Shown: positions 18,928 to 29,692, counted from the stretch's first letter. The stretch: 64,000 nucleotides of DNA from Comamonas sp. BIGb0124 (GCF_003752175.1 NZ_RJVF01000010.1:372001-436000); one strand, 5' to 3'. Translations and numbers: made by a program. The notes: generated by a model from the sequence alone, not told the origin.

Positions 18928-20205
18928 ATGAAAAATTCAACAACAAAAGACATCGCCGCGTCCGTGCCGGGCGCAGCGCCCATCCACCCCTCCGCAGACC
19001 GTCGGCAAGATGCCGGGCTGATCGCCCTGGTCGGCGTGGCGCATGCCATGAGCCACTTCACGCAGTTGCTGCTTGCGCCGCTGTTTCCGTGGCTCAAGGA
19101 TGCGTTCAACGTCGGCTACGCCGAGCTCGGCTTTGTGCTGACCGTCTTTTTTGTGGTGTCGTGCATCGTCCAGGCGGCCTCGGGTTTCTGGGTCGACCGC
19201 TTCGGTCCGCGGCCCATTCTGTATGTGGGTCTCGGTCTGCTGGGCCTGGGCGCCATGGGTTACGCGATGAGCACCAGCTACGCCATGCTGCTGGCCAGTG
19301 CCGTGGTGGCGGGCGTGGGCAATGGCGTGTTCCACCCCGCCGACTACACCCTGTTCAACCGCAAGGTGGCTCCCCAGCGCCTGGGGCATGCGTACAGCGT
19401 GCACGGCATCACCGGCAGTCTGGGCTGGGCGCTGGCACCTGCGTTCGTGGTGCCGCTGGCGCTGGCCTTCTCGTGGCAGGTAGCGCTGGCAGCGGCCGGT
19501 GTCCTGTCGTGGCTGGTGCTGCTGCTGGTGTGGGTGGGCCGCCGCTTTCTCGATCTGCCGGCCCTGGCCCCTGCGGCGGGCGGCACCGGCGGAGCGACAC
19601 AGACTGACGACTCCAGTTTCGGTTTCCTGAAGATTCCCGCGGTGTGGATGTGTTTTGTGTTTTTTTTCTTCTACGCCACGGTACTGAGCGTGGTGCAGAC
19701 CTATGCGCCCGAATCGGCGCGCCAACTGCATGCCGTGCCTGCCCAGTGGGCGGCCATCTGCCTCACCATCTACATGGTGGCCAATGCCTCGGGCATGGTG
19801 GTGGGCGGTTTCCTGGCGGCCGATCCGAATCGCTGCGAGCGCATCGTGGCCACCGGCTTCGGTGCGGCTGCAGTGGTGGCGTTGGTGGTCGGGTTGATGC
19901 CGCTGCCGGCCATGGCCGTGCCCTTGCTGTTCGGGGCCATGGGGCTGGCCAGCGGCCTGGCCGGACCGTCGCGCGACCTGATCGTCAAGCGCGCAGCGCC
20001 GCCCAACGCCACGGGGCGGGTCTATGGCGTGGTGTATTCCGGCCTGGACATCGGGCAGGCCGTGGCTCCGCTGATCTTCGGCGTGCTGATGGATCACGGC
20101 CGGCTGCACGCCATCTGGATCGGCCTGGCCGCCGTGCAACTGGTGCTCATCACCAGCGCATTCCGGGTGCGGCGTGCCCGCCGCACGGTGCTGGCCGCGG
20201 CCTGA
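18928..20205 (+). CDS. Major facilitator superfamily transporter
   Basis: This is a 425-aa, 12-helix inner-membrane transporter. AHAMSHFTQLLLAPLFPWL in helix 1, then FWVDRFGPRPIL (loop 2-3 motif A variant) and GNGVFHPADYTLFNRKVAPQRLGHAYSVHG, closely resemble the fosmidomycin-resistance/CynX-like exporters. GRVYGVVYSGLDIGQAVAP marks helix 11. It is divergent from a NimR-like AraC gene, the same pairing as the E. coli nitroimidazole exporter locus, so a drug-efflux or small-organic-acid role is plausible but unproven. Confidence 0.88.
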   Translation: MKNSTTKDIAASVPGAAPIHPSADRRQDAGLIALVGVAHAMSHFTQLLLAPLFPWLKDAFNVGYAELGFVLTVFFVVSCIVQAASGFWVDRFGPRPILYVGLGLLGLGAMGYAMSTSYAMLLASAVVAGVGNGVFHPADYTLFNRKVAPQRLGHAYSVHGITGSLGWALAPAFVVPLALAFSWQVALAAAGVLSWLVLLLVWVGRRFLDLPALAPAAGGTGGATQTDDSSFGFLKIPAVWMCFVFFFFYATVLSVVQTYAPESARQLHAVPAQWAAICLTIYMVANASGMVVGGFLAADPNRCERIVATGFGAAAVVALVVGLMPLPAMAVPLLFGAMGLASGLAGPSRDLIVKRAAPPNATGRVYGVVYSGLDIGQAVAPLIFGVLMDHGRLHAIWIGLAAVQLVLITSAFRVRRARRTVLAAA

Positions 20206-20307
20206 CACCGGCGTCGGCATGGGGATGGCCCGGGGCCCCGGCGGGTGTTGCCTGGCAGGCCCTGCACGCCGTTTGCGTGCATGTTAGGGTGTCGGGCTGA
20301 TGTCTGT

Positions 20308-20325
20308 CATTCATAGCATTCATAG
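20308..20325. repeat. Tandem 9-bp repeat CATTCATAG x2
   Basis: Two perfect adjacent copies lie 11 bases upstream of the GST start codon, just before its ribosome site (AAAGGA). They may affect leader structure; no function is known. Confidence 0.5.
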
Positions 20326-20335
20326 ATAAAGGACG

Positions 20336-21043
20336 ATGCCCGTGGCCGATCTTTCCGCCTTCCCCATCACCGCCAAATGGCCTGCACGCCATCCCGAGCG
20401 CATTCAGCTGTACTCGCTGCCCACGCCCAACGGCGTGAAGGTCTCGATCCTGCTCGAGGAGACCGGTCTGCCTTACGAGGCCCATCGCATCGACTTCGGC
20501 AGCAACGACCAGCTGACGCCCGAGTTCATCTCGCTCAATCCCAACAACAAGATTCCGGCCATCATCGATCCGGACGGGCCGGGCGGCCAGCCGCTGGGGC
20601 TGTTCGAATCGGGTGCCATCCTGGTCTACCTGGCCGACAAGGCCGGACGCTTCAACGGGCGCGATGCGGCCGAGCGTTACCAGGTGCTGCAGTGGCTGAT
20701 GTTCCAGATGGGCGGTGTCGGCCCCATGTTCGGGCAACTGGGTTTCTTCCACAAATTTGCCGGCAAGGATTTCGAGGACAAGCGGCCGCGCGACCGCTAT
20801 GTCGCCGAGTCGCGGCGCCTGCTCGGTGTGCTGGATCGCCATCTGGCCGATCGCGAATGGCTGGTGGGCGATCAGTACTCGATCGCCGACATCGCCGTCT
20901 TTCCCTGGGTGCGCAACCTGGCGGGCTTCTATGAAGCCGGATCGCTCGTCGGCTTCGACGACTTCAAGGCCGTGCAGCGCGTGCTGGCCGCCTTCGTGGC
21001 GCGCCCCGCGGTGGCGCGTGGCCTGCAGATCCCGGCCAGTTGA
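20336..21043 (+). CDS. Glutathione S-transferase (YfcG/Ure2-like)
   Basis: This is a cytosolic 235-aa thioredoxin-fold GST. The N-terminal domain reads IQLYSLPTPNGVKVSILLEETGLPYEAHRIDF, with the Thr-Pro-Asn active-site segment of the YfcG/YghU (Nu) class rather than a tyrosine or serine. LNPNNKIPAIID and FESGAILVYLADK provide the cis-Pro and the Glu-Ser glutathione-binding pair. The C-terminal helical domain has SIADIAVFPWV. Such enzymes have disulfide-bond reductase activity toward glutathione disulfides. AAAGGA precedes the ATG by 4-9 bases. Confidence 0.9.
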   Translation: MPVADLSAFPITAKWPARHPERIQLYSLPTPNGVKVSILLEETGLPYEAHRIDFGSNDQLTPEFISLNPNNKIPAIIDPDGPGGQPLGLFESGAILVYLADKAGRFNGRDAAERYQVLQWLMFQMGGVGPMFGQLGFFHKFAGKDFEDKRPRDRYVAESRRLLGVLDRHLADREWLVGDQYSIADIAVFPWVRNLAGFYEAGSLVGFDDFKAVQRVLAAFVARPAVARGLQIPAS

Positions 21044-21066
21044 TGGCCGGGCTGCGCCGCACGGGG

Positions 21067-21126
21067 TGTTCAGTGTTCAGAATCTGAACACACCGGTGTG
21101 CCAGGAGTGACCGTGGCACACCGGTG
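21067..21126. promoter_or_regulatory. Clustered palindromes, probable enhancer-binding protein sites
   Basis: TGTTCAG is repeated at 21067-21073 and 21074-21080, the second copy forming the palindrome TGTTCAGAATCTGAACA (21074-21090). Immediately after it is a perfect 13-bp inverted repeat, CACCGGTGTGCCA (21091-21103) with TGGCACACCGGTG (21114-21126). They lie 165-225 bases upstream of a sigma-54 promoter, the usual distance for upstream activator sites. Confidence 0.55.
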
Positions 21127-21290
21127 GCCCTGTCCGCCGCGGCCATCGCATTGCCGCGCAGCGCGTCTGGCGGGCCGCTGCGGGCAGGCCCTGGGGGAAA
21201 CACCGAGACCGGTGTAGCCCATTGATTCCATGAGGAAAATTCTTCTTTCGCCGGTGCCGGGATGGCCCTGGCTGCGGTGCTGCCTCGTTC

Positions 21291-21305
21291 TGGTATGCCC
21301 TTTGC
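21291..21305 (+). promoter_or_regulatory. Sigma-54 (RpoN) promoter of the aldehyde dehydrogenase operon
   Basis: TGGTATGCCCTTTGC has the invariant GG (21292-21293) and GC (21304-21305) separated by exactly 10 bases, with the consensus TGG and TTGC elements. The expected start is near 21316, about 68 bases before the ATG. AldB-type genes in this order are known to be RpoN-dependent. Confidence 0.65.
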
Positions 21306-21383
21306 GCTTGGATGGCTGTACGGCCGGTCGGATGGCCGCCGTGCACGGGACAACCCGCTCATCCAAACCAGAAGGAGACCAGC

Positions 21384-22904
<1,521 letters not shown>

Positions 22905-22955
22905 GCACGGTTCGCGCGGCGGCCGCCGGCCCGATGGGTTGGCCGAGCCTGCCTG

Positions 22956-22986
22956 CCCCAAGCCTGATCTGGATAAAGGCTTGGGG
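22956..22986. repeat. Hairpin between the aldehyde and alcohol dehydrogenase genes
   Basis: A perfect 10-bp stem, CCCCAAGCCT (22956-22965) with AGGCTTGGGG (22977-22986), has an 11-nt loop and no T-run. It may attenuate or stabilise the transcript between the two genes, making their expression unequal. Confidence 0.5.
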
Positions 22987-23117
22987 CCACGCCCCGCATT
23001 AGCCTGGGCTCATGTTTCGGTTCCGGTGCTCGTGCGCTCGCCCAGGCGTGGCGCGCGGGCCCCGGCACACCGCGATTGCCGTTTTCCTTCTTCCGTCTAC
23101 CGAAAGGATCCGAACCC

Positions 23118-24146
23118 ATGTCCAAGACCATGAGAGCCGCCGTCGTCCGCGAATTCGGCAAGCCGCTGACCATCGAGGAAGTCGCCATCCCGACGCCCGC
23201 AGCCGACCAGATCCTGGTGAAGATCCAGGCCTCGGGGGTCTGCCATACCGACCTGCATGCCGCCGAGGGCGACTGGCCCGTCAAACCCAATCCGCCGTTC
23301 ATCCCGGGCCACGAAGGCGTGGGCTACGTCGCTGCGGTGGGGCGCGACGTCAAGCATGTGAAAGAGGGCGATCGCGTGGGCGTGCCGTGGCTGCACTCGG
23401 CTTGCGGTTATTGCACGCACTGCCTGGGCGGCTGGGAAACACTGTGCACGCTGCAGCAGAACACCGGCTACTCGGTCAACGGCGGGTTTGCCGACTACGC
23501 CCTGGCCGATCCCAACTACGTGGGTCATCTGCCCGACAACCTGGGTTTTATCGAGATCGCCCCCGTGCTGTGCGCCGGCGTGACGGTCTACAAGGGGCTC
23601 AAGGTCACCCAGGCCAAGCCGGGCGACTGGGTCGTGATTTCGGGCGTGGGTGGACTGGGGCACATGGCGGTGCAGTACGCCAAGGCCATGGGATTCAACG
23701 TCGCGGCCGTGGACATCGACGACGACAAGCTGACGCTGGCGCGCAAGCTGGGCGCGACGGTGACGGTCAATGCCAAGACCACCGATCCGGTGGCCTACAT
23801 CCAGAAAGAGATCGACGGCGCGCATGGCGTGCTGGTCACCGCCGTCTCGCCCAAGGCCTTCGAGCAGGCGCTGGGCATGGTCCGCCGGGGTGGCACGGTC
23901 TCTCTCAACGGCTTGCCGCCGGGCGATTTCCCGCTGCCGATCTTTTCGATGGTGCTGCAGGGCATCACCGTGCGCGGTTCCATCGTCGGCACCCGCCTCG
24001 ATCTGCAAGAGTCGCTGGATTTCGCGGCCCAGGGCAAGGTCAAGGCCACGGTGTCGACCGACAAGCTGGAGAACATCAACGCGGTGTTCGAACGCATGCA
24101 CAAGGGCCAGATCGAAGGCCGCGTCGTGCTGGACATCGGCGGATGA
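23118..24146 (+). CDS. adhP: Zinc-dependent alcohol dehydrogenase (AdhP type)
   Basis: This is a medium-chain zinc alcohol dehydrogenase of 342 aa, in the AdhP/Cupriavidus AdhA group. The catalytic zinc ligands are in SGVCHTDLH (Cys42) and GHEGVGYV. The structural zinc uses the four cysteines in [15 protein letters not shown]. The NAD-binding loop is [14 protein letters not shown], followed by VDIDDDKL, whose aspartate indicates NAD rather than NADP. The start at ATG 23118 is preceded by AAAGGA. Its stop overlaps the DUF779 start (ATGA). It would supply aldehyde to the upstream aldehyde dehydrogenase. Confidence 0.93.
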   Translation: MSKTMRAAVVREFGKPLTIEEVAIPTPAADQILVKIQASGVCHTDLHAAEGDWPVKPNPPFIPGHEGVGYVAAVGRDVKHVKEGDRVGVPWLHSACGYCTHCLGGWETLCTLQQNTGYSVNGGFADYALADPNYVGHLPDNLGFIEIAPVLCAGVTVYKGLKVTQAKPGDWVVISGVGGLGHMAVQYAKAMGFNVAAVDIDDDKLTLARKLGATVTVNAKTTDPVAYIQKEIDGAHGVLVTAVSPKAFEQALGMVRRGGTVSLNGLPPGDFPLPIFSMVLQGITVRGSIVGTRLDLQESLDFAAQGKVKATVSTDKLENINAVFERMHKGQIEGRVVLDIGG

Positions 24147-24574
24147 CCGGGCCAGCCGATCCTGGCAGCGGCGGCACCGGCCCGGGTGTCGGCCGCAGCG
24201 CAGCGGGTGCGGGGCGTGTGTCGGCCACGCCGGCCGCCGAGGCGCTCATCGCCCGGTTGCGCGCCCAGCACGGCCCGCTGATGTTCCATCAGTCGGGCGG
24301 GTGCTGCGACGGCAGCGCGCCCATGTGCTACGCGCTCGGCGAGTTCTATGTGGGCGATGCCGACGTGCTGCTGGGCGAGATCGGCGGCACGCCGTTCTAC
24401 ATGAGCAAGAGCCAGTTCGCCTATTGGGAACACACCCATCTCATCATCGATGCGGTGCCCGGAAACGGCGGCATGTTTTCGCTCGACCGTCCGACGGGCC
24501 AGCGTTTCCTCACGCGCTCGCGCCTGTACGAGCCAGGGGAGCTGGAGGCCCTGCCGCCGCTGGGCGGGGCCTGA
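24143..24574 (+). CDS. DUF779 family protein
   Basis: This 143-aa protein starts at the ATG overlapping the adhP stop. Residues 30-140 are DUF779: a [20 protein letters not shown] motif with paired cysteines, [19 protein letters not shown], and a C-terminal [18 protein letters not shown]779 genes regularly accompany AldB-type aldehyde dehydrogenases, and the cysteines suggest a redox or metal-related helper role, but the function is not established. Residues 1-28 are a Gly/Ala-rich extension unlike the family core, so translation may begin later, for example near the SATPAAEA segment. Confidence 0.85.
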   Translation: MTGPADPGSGGTGPGVGRSAAGAGRVSATPAAEALIARLRAQHGPLMFHQSGGCCDGSAPMCYALGEFYVGDADVLLGEIGGTPFYMSKSQFAYWEHTHLIIDAVPGNGGMFSLDRPTGQRFLTRSRLYEPGELEALPPLGGA

Positions 24575-24612
24575 GCGCATGACGTGGGGCGGTGGCGTCG
24601 CGCCCCGTCCCT

Positions 24613-25680
24613 TCAAGCAGGTTCGTTCGCCGCCGGGTGCGGCAACGCGACCCCCAGCGAGCCGGCCAGTTCGGTGAGCGTGGCCCAGATCGGCACGTCG
24701 AAACGCACGCTTTCGCCGTTGAGCCGGCGGTTGCGCTCCTCGTACTCGCCCGGGTACTCGACCGAGTCGAATCCGGGTTGAGGGGGGCAACTGTGCAGGT
24801 AATCGATGAAGGCACCGACCTCGTGCGTGAGCCAGCCGGAATCGAAACCCTTCTGCGGATCGAGCAAGATCGCGAACAGGTTGTTGGTGGCCGCGCCTTG
24901 CCGTGGATGTTCGGGCTGGATGGTGCCGCCGCCCGACAGCGCCCCGGCCAGCAGTTCGGCCACCAGGGCCAGCGCGTAGCCCTTGTGGGCACCGAAAGGC
25001 AGCAGCGCACCCGGGGGCGTCGCGAACATCACGTTGGGATCGTTGGTCGGCAGGCCGTCGGCATCGATGAGCGAGCCGGGCGGTGCCTGCTGTCCGTTGG
25101 TCGCCAGCACACGGGCCTTGTTGGCCGCGATCCCGCTGGTTGCCATGTCGAGGATGAAGGGCGGGCGCCCGTCGGGCAGCGGTCCGGCAAAGCACAGCGG
25201 GTTCGTCGTCAGCATCGCCTTGCGGCCGCCATAGGGCGCCACGGTGGGCTCGCGGTTGGTGACGTTGGTGAAGGCCAGCAGAATGAGGCCGCTGCGCGCC
25301 GCCATCTCGCCGTAGTAGCCCATGCGGCCCAGGTGGTGGCTTCGGCGCAGCGTGACGATGCACTGGCCGTGCTGCTGCGCGCGGTCGATGGCCGCCTGGA
25401 TCACGCGTTTGCCCACGTGCTGTCCCAGGCCGTGATGGCCGTCGAAAGCCAGCAGGGTGTGCTGGTCGGCCACTTGTTCGGGCCGGCCGTCGGCCCGCGC
25501 CCAGCCTTGTGCGAGCATGTTGCGATAGCTGGCCAGGATGGACAGCCCGTGGCTGGTGTAGCCGACCCGGTCGGACTCGGCCAGGTGTTCGGCGACGTCG
25601 AGCGCGATGTCGTCGGGGACCTGCTGCGCCCGCAGCAGGCGGCGGCCGAAGTCGATGGCATCGGGAAGTGCGAGGCGCAT
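24613..25680 (-). CDS. Ldh2-family (malate/L-lactate type) NAD(P)-dependent oxidoreductase
   Basis: This 355-aa enzyme belongs to the type 2 malate/lactate dehydrogenase family (the family of YlbC and AllD, unlike Rossmann-fold MDH). Hallmarks are SDRVGYTSHG, the substrate segment VTLRRSHHLGRMGYYGEMAA, NPLCFAGP, PPFILDMATS and the C-terminal PFGAHKGYALALVAELLAG. Substrates in the family include malate, sulfolactate, ureidoglycolate and keto-imino acids. It lies 13 bases downstream of a DASS transporter on the same strand, which suggests uptake and oxidation of the same hydroxy-acid (inference). Confidence 0.88.
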   Translation of the reverse strand: MRLALPDAIDFGRRLLRAQQVPDDIALDVAEHLAESDRVGYTSHGLSILASYRNMLAQGWARADGRPEQVADQHTLLAFDGHHGLGQHVGKRVIQAAIDRAQQHGQCIVTLRRSHHLGRMGYYGEMAARSGLILLAFTNVTNREPTVAPYGGRKAMLTTNPLCFAGPLPDGRPPFILDMATSGIAANKARVLATNGQQAPPGSLIDADGLPTNDPNVMFATPPGALLPFGAHKGYALALVAELLAGALSGGGTIQPEHPRQGAATNNLFAILLDPQKGFDSGWLTHEVGAFIDYLHSCPPQPGFDSVEYPGEYEERNRRLNGESVRFDVPIWATLTELAGSLGVALPHPAANEPA

Positions 25681-25693
25681 GATGCTTCCTTTC

Positions 25694-27175
25694 TCAGATC
25701 CAGCCCAGCCAGCGCCAGTACGTCGCGCTCATCACCAGCATCAGCACGTAGCCGATCAGCGTGACGAGAATTCCGATCTTGGCAAACTGCCGGGCGTTGA
25801 AGGTTTCCGTTCCCAGGCACACCATGTTCTGCGGTGCGTTGATGGGCAGGATGAAGCCGTAGCTGACGACGAATCCCAGCAGCATGGTCATGCCCAGTTG
25901 ATTGATGCCCGGGGGCAATGTCTGCAGCACCGCGATCAGGATCGGCAGCAGGGCCGAGGTGAGGGCGGTCGCGCTGGCGAAGCCGAGGTGGATCAGGATC
26001 AGGAAGGCGGACAAAATGGCGAAGATCGCCATGGGGCCCAACTGGTCGAGCCCGGTCAGTGCGATGACTTCGGTTCCCAGCCATTGCCCGGCACGGGTGG
26101 TCAGCAGCGCGGTGCCCAGGCTGATGCCGACACCGAAGACGATCACCGTGCCCCATGGGATGCGCGACTGCACGTCTTTCCAGGTCATCACGCCCACGCG
26201 CGGCAGCATCAGCAGCACCAGGCCGAAATAGGTGGTCGAGGTGGTGTCGAAGCTGTGCAGCTTGCCTTCGGTCGACCAGAACAGCAACAGCAGGATGGAG
26301 ACCGCCATCAGGCGTTTCTGCGGGCCGGTCATGGGGCCCAGCTCGGCATACGAGGCCTGGACGGCCTCGCCGCCCAGCGTACCGCTGCGGTCTTCGGGCG
26401 GCAGCAGCTTGAGGACCAGCACCACCAGCACCACCGACATGATCAGCGACCAGGGGGCGCCGGCGATCAGCCAGTCCGACCACGACACGCGTTGGCCGAT
26501 CATCTTCTCCATGAAACCGACCGTGAGCAGGTTCTGCGCCGCCGCGGTCTGGATGCCGACGTTCCAGATGCTGGTGGCCTGGGCCACCACGATCATGATG
26601 CCGGCCGCGATGTTGGAGCGCTTGTCCACGCCGAAGGCCGCGATCACGCCCATCATGATGGGGACCACCGCTGCACTGCGTGCGGTCGCACTCGGCACCA
26701 CCAGGCTGAGAATGACGGTCACCGCCACGCAGCCGATCAGCACGCGGCGGGCACTGGTGCCGATGAGCCGCAGCGTCAGCAGCGCGATGCGGCGGTCGAG
26801 CCCGGTGAAGGTCATGGCCGCGGCGATGAACAGCGCGCCGGCCACCAGCGCCAGGGCGGGGTTGGCGAAGCCCGTGAGCGCCATGGCGATGGCGGCCGAG
26901 GTGCCGTAGAGGTGGTCCGGGCTGGCGACGCTGGGGGCGGTGCCGAGCAGGAAAGCCATGAGCGCGGTGACCATGATGGCGCTGGCCTCGTACGACACGG
27001 CTTCGGTGACCCACACCACCACGGCGAAGGCCAGGATCGCGATCATCCGGTGGCCTGCGACCGGCAGCTCGGGCGGCATGGGGATCAGCAGCACGGCGAT
27101 CAGCGCCGCGATGCCGGCAAAGAGGCCGATCGGCAAACGCGCAGGGGGGGCGGGAACGGGGGCGGCGGATTGCAT
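25694..27175 (-). CDS. DASS-family (SLC13) anion symporter
   Basis: This is a 493-aa inner-membrane protein with about 12 hydrophobic segments. It matches the divalent anion:Na+ symporter family that imports C4-dicarboxylates, citrate or sulfate. SATARSAAVVPIMMGV corresponds to the first substrate/sodium motif (SNT-like in relatives), and LPINAPQNMVCLGT in the C-terminal half is the second. It is cotranscribed with the Ldh2-type dehydrogenase downstream. The first 15 residues are Pro/Ala-rich and cytoplasmic. The region upstream is shared with gltS. Confidence 0.87.
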   Translation of the reverse strand: MQSAAPVPAPPARLPIGLFAGIAALIAVLLIPMPPELPVAGHRMIAILAFAVVVWVTEAVSYEASAIMVTALMAFLLGTAPSVASPDHLYGTSAAIAMALTGFANPALALVAGALFIAAAMTFTGLDRRIALLTLRLIGTSARRVLIGCVAVTVILSLVVPSATARSAAVVPIMMGVIAAFGVDKRSNIAAGIMIVVAQATSIWNVGIQTAAAQNLLTVGFMEKMIGQRVSWSDWLIAGAPWSLIMSVVLVVLVLKLLPPEDRSGTLGGEAVQASYAELGPMTGPQKRLMAVSILLLLFWSTEGKLHSFDTTSTTYFGLVLLMLPRVGVMTWKDVQSRIPWGTVIVFGVGISLGTALLTTRAGQWLGTEVIALTGLDQLGPMAIFAILSAFLILIHLGFASATALTSALLPILIAVLQTLPPGINQLGMTMLLGFVVSYGFILPINAPQNMVCLGTETFNARQFAKIGILVTLIGYVLMLVMSATYWRWLGWI

Positions 27176-27253
27176 GCGGAATGCCCTTCTGGATGAATCA
27201 CGGGGGCTCGACCGGTTCCGTCCGTGAAAGGAGGGGAGCGGCGAGGAGCTTGG

Positions 27254-27278
27254 TATATTCAGCGTCGCGAATATATTC
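27254..27278. promoter_or_regulatory. Three TATATTC half-sites in the DASS/gltS divergent region
   Basis: TATATTC (27254-27260) and GAATATA (27269-27275) form an inverted repeat with an 8-base spacer. The second half is itself part of the palindrome GAATATATTC (27269-27278). The surrounding 238-bp interval is strikingly AT-rich for this genome. This is a likely operator; the regulator is not in the window. Confidence 0.5.
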
Positions 27279-27413
27279 TAGAAAAACGAAAAAAACGGAT
27301 TTCGAAAGAAATATTAAATCTTTTTCATACATTTCCGGTGGAATTCGACATGAATTCGTGCCGGGCGATGCATCCCTTTGATCTGCATCAAGTTTTATCG
27401 AGAGGAGTGGCGA

Positions 27414-28649
27414 TTGTTTCCAGCCGAGCTCATTCAGGTCTCCGCTTTTCATAGCTTCACCTTGGCCATCGTGCTGTTGTTTCTTGGCCGCAAGACGGCC
27501 GATCGATGGGATATCCTGCGGCGTTACAGTATCCCCGAGCCGGTGGTGGGCGGGGTGATTTGTGCCGTGCTGGTGGGGGTTTTGTATTATGCGGTGGGGA
27601 TGCGGATCGAGTTCGAGCTCGGGATGCGTGACATTCTGCTGCTGTATTTCTTTGCTGGAATCGGATTGAAATCCGATATTCAGACCGTCAAGGACGGCGG
27701 GAAACCGCTGATGGTGCTGCTGGCCGTGGCTGCGGTCTACATCGTGCTGCAGAACGGCGTCGGCATGGGCGTGGCCTGGCTGTTCGGCCTCGATGCGCGC
27801 GCGGGCCTGATGACCGGATCGGTATCGCTCACCGGCGGCGTGGGCACGACGCTGGCCTGGGCACCGACCTTCGTCGGCGAACTGGGCATCGCCAACGCGC
27901 TTGAACTCGGCATGGCCAGCAACATGGTAGGCCTGGTCATAGCCTGCGTGATCGGCGGCCCCATCGCCAGTCACCTGATGCGCCGCCACGGCTTGCGCGG
28001 CAACGGCCCGCTGCCGCTGGACGGTCAGGCCGCGGCTTCGAGTGCCGGCGCCACGCTGGATTACTACGGCGTGCTCAAGGCCTGGCTGTGGCTGAACCTC
28101 GCGCTCATGCTGGGCGGGGCCATCACGCCGCTGCTGGCACGGCTGGGCCTGCAATTGCCCGATTTCGTGGGTTGCCTGATGGCCGGCATCATCCTGCGCA
28201 ATCTGGGGGCCCTGTGGCTGCTGCGCCGCGGAACCGAGCGCCTCGACGGCCCGCGCTGGCAGAGCACGCGGCAGGGGCTGTCGCTGATCTCGGATATCTG
28301 CCTGGGCATGTTCCTGACCATGGCGCTGATGGGATTGCAGCTGTGGGTGCTCGAAGGCAGCCTGGCGTTCGTGCTGACCGCACTGGCCCTGCAGGTGGCC
28401 CTGGCGGTGGTCTACACGGTGGCCGTGGTGTACCGGTGCATGGGGCGCGATTACGAATCCGCGGTCGTGTCGGCAGGCTTCGGCGGCATCGTGCTGGGAT
28501 CGACCGCGACCGCCGTGGCCAACATGACGGCCGTGGCGCGGCAGAACGGTGTGGCACCCCGTGCTTTTCTGGTCGTGCCGCTGGTCTGCGGATTTTTCAT
28601 CGACATCGTCAATGCCTTGATCATCCAGTTCCTCGTGCGCTGGGCCTGA
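27414..28649 (+). CDS. gltS: Sodium/glutamate symporter GltS
   Basis: This sodium-coupled glutamate importer has about 411 aa. The N-terminus fixes the start: TTG 27414 follows AGAGGAG by 6 bases and aligns with the E. coli GltS N-terminus, giving LFPAELIQVSAFHSFTLAI and then LGRK. RRYSIPEPVVGGVI, GSVSLTGGVGTTLAW (E. coli has SGGHGT here), ASNMVGLVIACVIGGP and GATPTAIANM-like GSTATAVANMTAVA are all in family positions. VPLVCGFFIDIVNALII closes the protein. The use of TTG may limit translation. It is divergent from the DASS transporter. Confidence 0.92.
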   Translation: MFPAELIQVSAFHSFTLAIVLLFLGRKTADRWDILRRYSIPEPVVGGVICAVLVGVLYYAVGMRIEFELGMRDILLLYFFAGIGLKSDIQTVKDGGKPLMVLLAVAAVYIVLQNGVGMGVAWLFGLDARAGLMTGSVSLTGGVGTTLAWAPTFVGELGIANALELGMASNMVGLVIACVIGGPIASHLMRRHGLRGNGPLPLDGQAAASSAGATLDYYGVLKAWLWLNLALMLGGAITPLLARLGLQLPDFVGCLMAGIILRNLGALWLLRRGTERLDGPRWQSTRQGLSLISDICLGMFLTMALMGLQLWVLEGSLAFVLTALALQVALAVVYTVAVVYRCMGRDYESAVVSAGFGGIVLGSTATAVANMTAVARQNGVAPRAFLVVPLVCGFFIDIVNALIIQFLVRWA

Positions 28650-28693
28650 CCTTGTTTTGCTTTGTAGAATGAACGCCTCGAGGAGACATGTGT

Positions 28694-29227
28694 ATGCCAT
28701 TGACGGCGTTGATCCAGGCGGCAAAAAACAAGGAAGCGACAGCGGCCCGGATCGGCTGTCTGGACGAGCTCGACCGCTGGGTGTCGACGCATGGCCTGCG
28801 GGCCGGCGTGATGTATCTCAATTCTCTGGTTCCCTACCGCTGCACCGCACTCGTGCGGGTGTACCGCGAGGTGATCTATTGCACCTCGGCCTACGACTCG
28901 CAGCTCGAGCTCAGCGGGGTCGACGTACCCGAAGTGCCTTTGGGCGCCAGCTTTTCGCAGTATGCGATCCGCGATGGCAGTTTCTACACCGATGTCGGGG
29001 CGCACGAACTGACGTTGCGCGACGAAAAGTTGATCGGTACCGTACAGAGCTACATGGGCGTGCGCATGCTCAAGGCCGACGGCAGCCTGTACGGCACGTT
29101 GTCCCATTTCGATTTCGCCTGGGTGCGTCCACCGACCGAGCATCTGGCTTTCCTGGAAGCCGCTGCGCTGCGGCTGCAGAAACATGTGCAGCCCGGCGGC
29201 TCTGCCGACAGCGCCGAGCGTGGCTGA
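28694..29227 (+). CDS. GAF-domain-like hypothetical protein
   Basis: This is a 177-aa protein. ATG 28694 is preferred because AGGAG ends 8 bases before it; an in-frame ATG at 28688 is too close. After an N-terminal helix the sequence follows a GAF fold: GVMYLNSLVPYRCTALVRV, then SFSQYAIRDGSFYTDV, GTVQSYMGVRMLKADGSLYGTLSHFD and a final helix. The phrase YMGVPL/GTLC-like (YMGVRM...GTLSHFD) is characteristic of stand-alone bacterial GAF proteins that sense small ligands. No output domain is attached. Confidence 0.75.
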   Translation: MPLTALIQAAKNKEATAARIGCLDELDRWVSTHGLRAGVMYLNSLVPYRCTALVRVYREVIYCTSAYDSQLELSGVDVPEVPLGASFSQYAIRDGSFYTDVGAHELTLRDEKLIGTVQSYMGVRMLKADGSLYGTLSHFDFAWVRPPTEHLAFLEAAALRLQKHVQPGGSADSAERG

Positions 29228-29333
29228 GACCTGATCGTTTGCCATGACCGGGAGGTGCATGGCAGACAGGGGAATGCGGCCGGGTCTGCTGCATCGAGCA
29301 CACGTCGACGGCGCACGATCGCGCAAGCCCGCT

Positions 29334-29558
29334 TCAGGTATCTGATTCCGGGACAGGTGCATCCGTGCCCGGCTTCATCGGCTCGACGACGGCATAGACC
29401 TGTGTGCGCCTCGACACCAACTGAGACGCAGGGATAACGAAGCGCGAAAGATCGCCGCACTCGCACAGCACTCTTTCTTCGTGCACAGCGATCACCGTCA
29501 TGGCCGATCGGCCGATGCCCTTCATGTGGACGACATCACCCACTCGTGGACGATACAT
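29334..29558 (-). CDS. Small YodC/DUF2158-like protein
   Basis: This is a 74-aa protein. The pattern GDVVHMKGIGRSAMTVIAV followed by VLCECGD and a closing IPASQLV matches the short beta-barrel family DUF2158 (YodC), whose function is unknown. It is divergent from the XRE regulator, about 155 bases away, with a G10 tract and a palindrome in between. The C-terminus (PMKPGTDAPVPESDT) is a polar tail. Confidence 0.6.
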   Translation of the reverse strand: MYRPRVGDVVHMKGIGRSAMTVIAVHEERVLCECGDLSRFVIPASQLVSRRTQVYAVVEPMKPGTDAPVPESDT

Positions 29559-29637
29559 ACATGCGTTTCCGGTTGGCTAAGCGTGCCTGTCATGACGCTC
29601 ATGTCATGCACATCCGCAACCTGCTTGGGTGATGTGA

Positions 29638-29647
29638 GGGGGGGGGG
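29638..29647. repeat. G10 homopolymer tract upstream of the XRE gene
   Basis: Ten consecutive G residues lie 67 bases before the XRE start. They sit just upstream of where a -35 box would fall for a TATACT -10 element at 29671-29676. Tracts of this length are prone to slippage. Confidence 0.7.
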
Positions 29648-29692
29648 TGGCCAGCATCCGTGTTCATGCCTATACTTTTCTAACTCCGTTGA

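Noticed and set aside
23097..24101. 334-codon open frame antisense to adhP
   Set aside because: It is a shadow of adhP; its His/Arg/Gly-rich translation lacks any recognisable domain.
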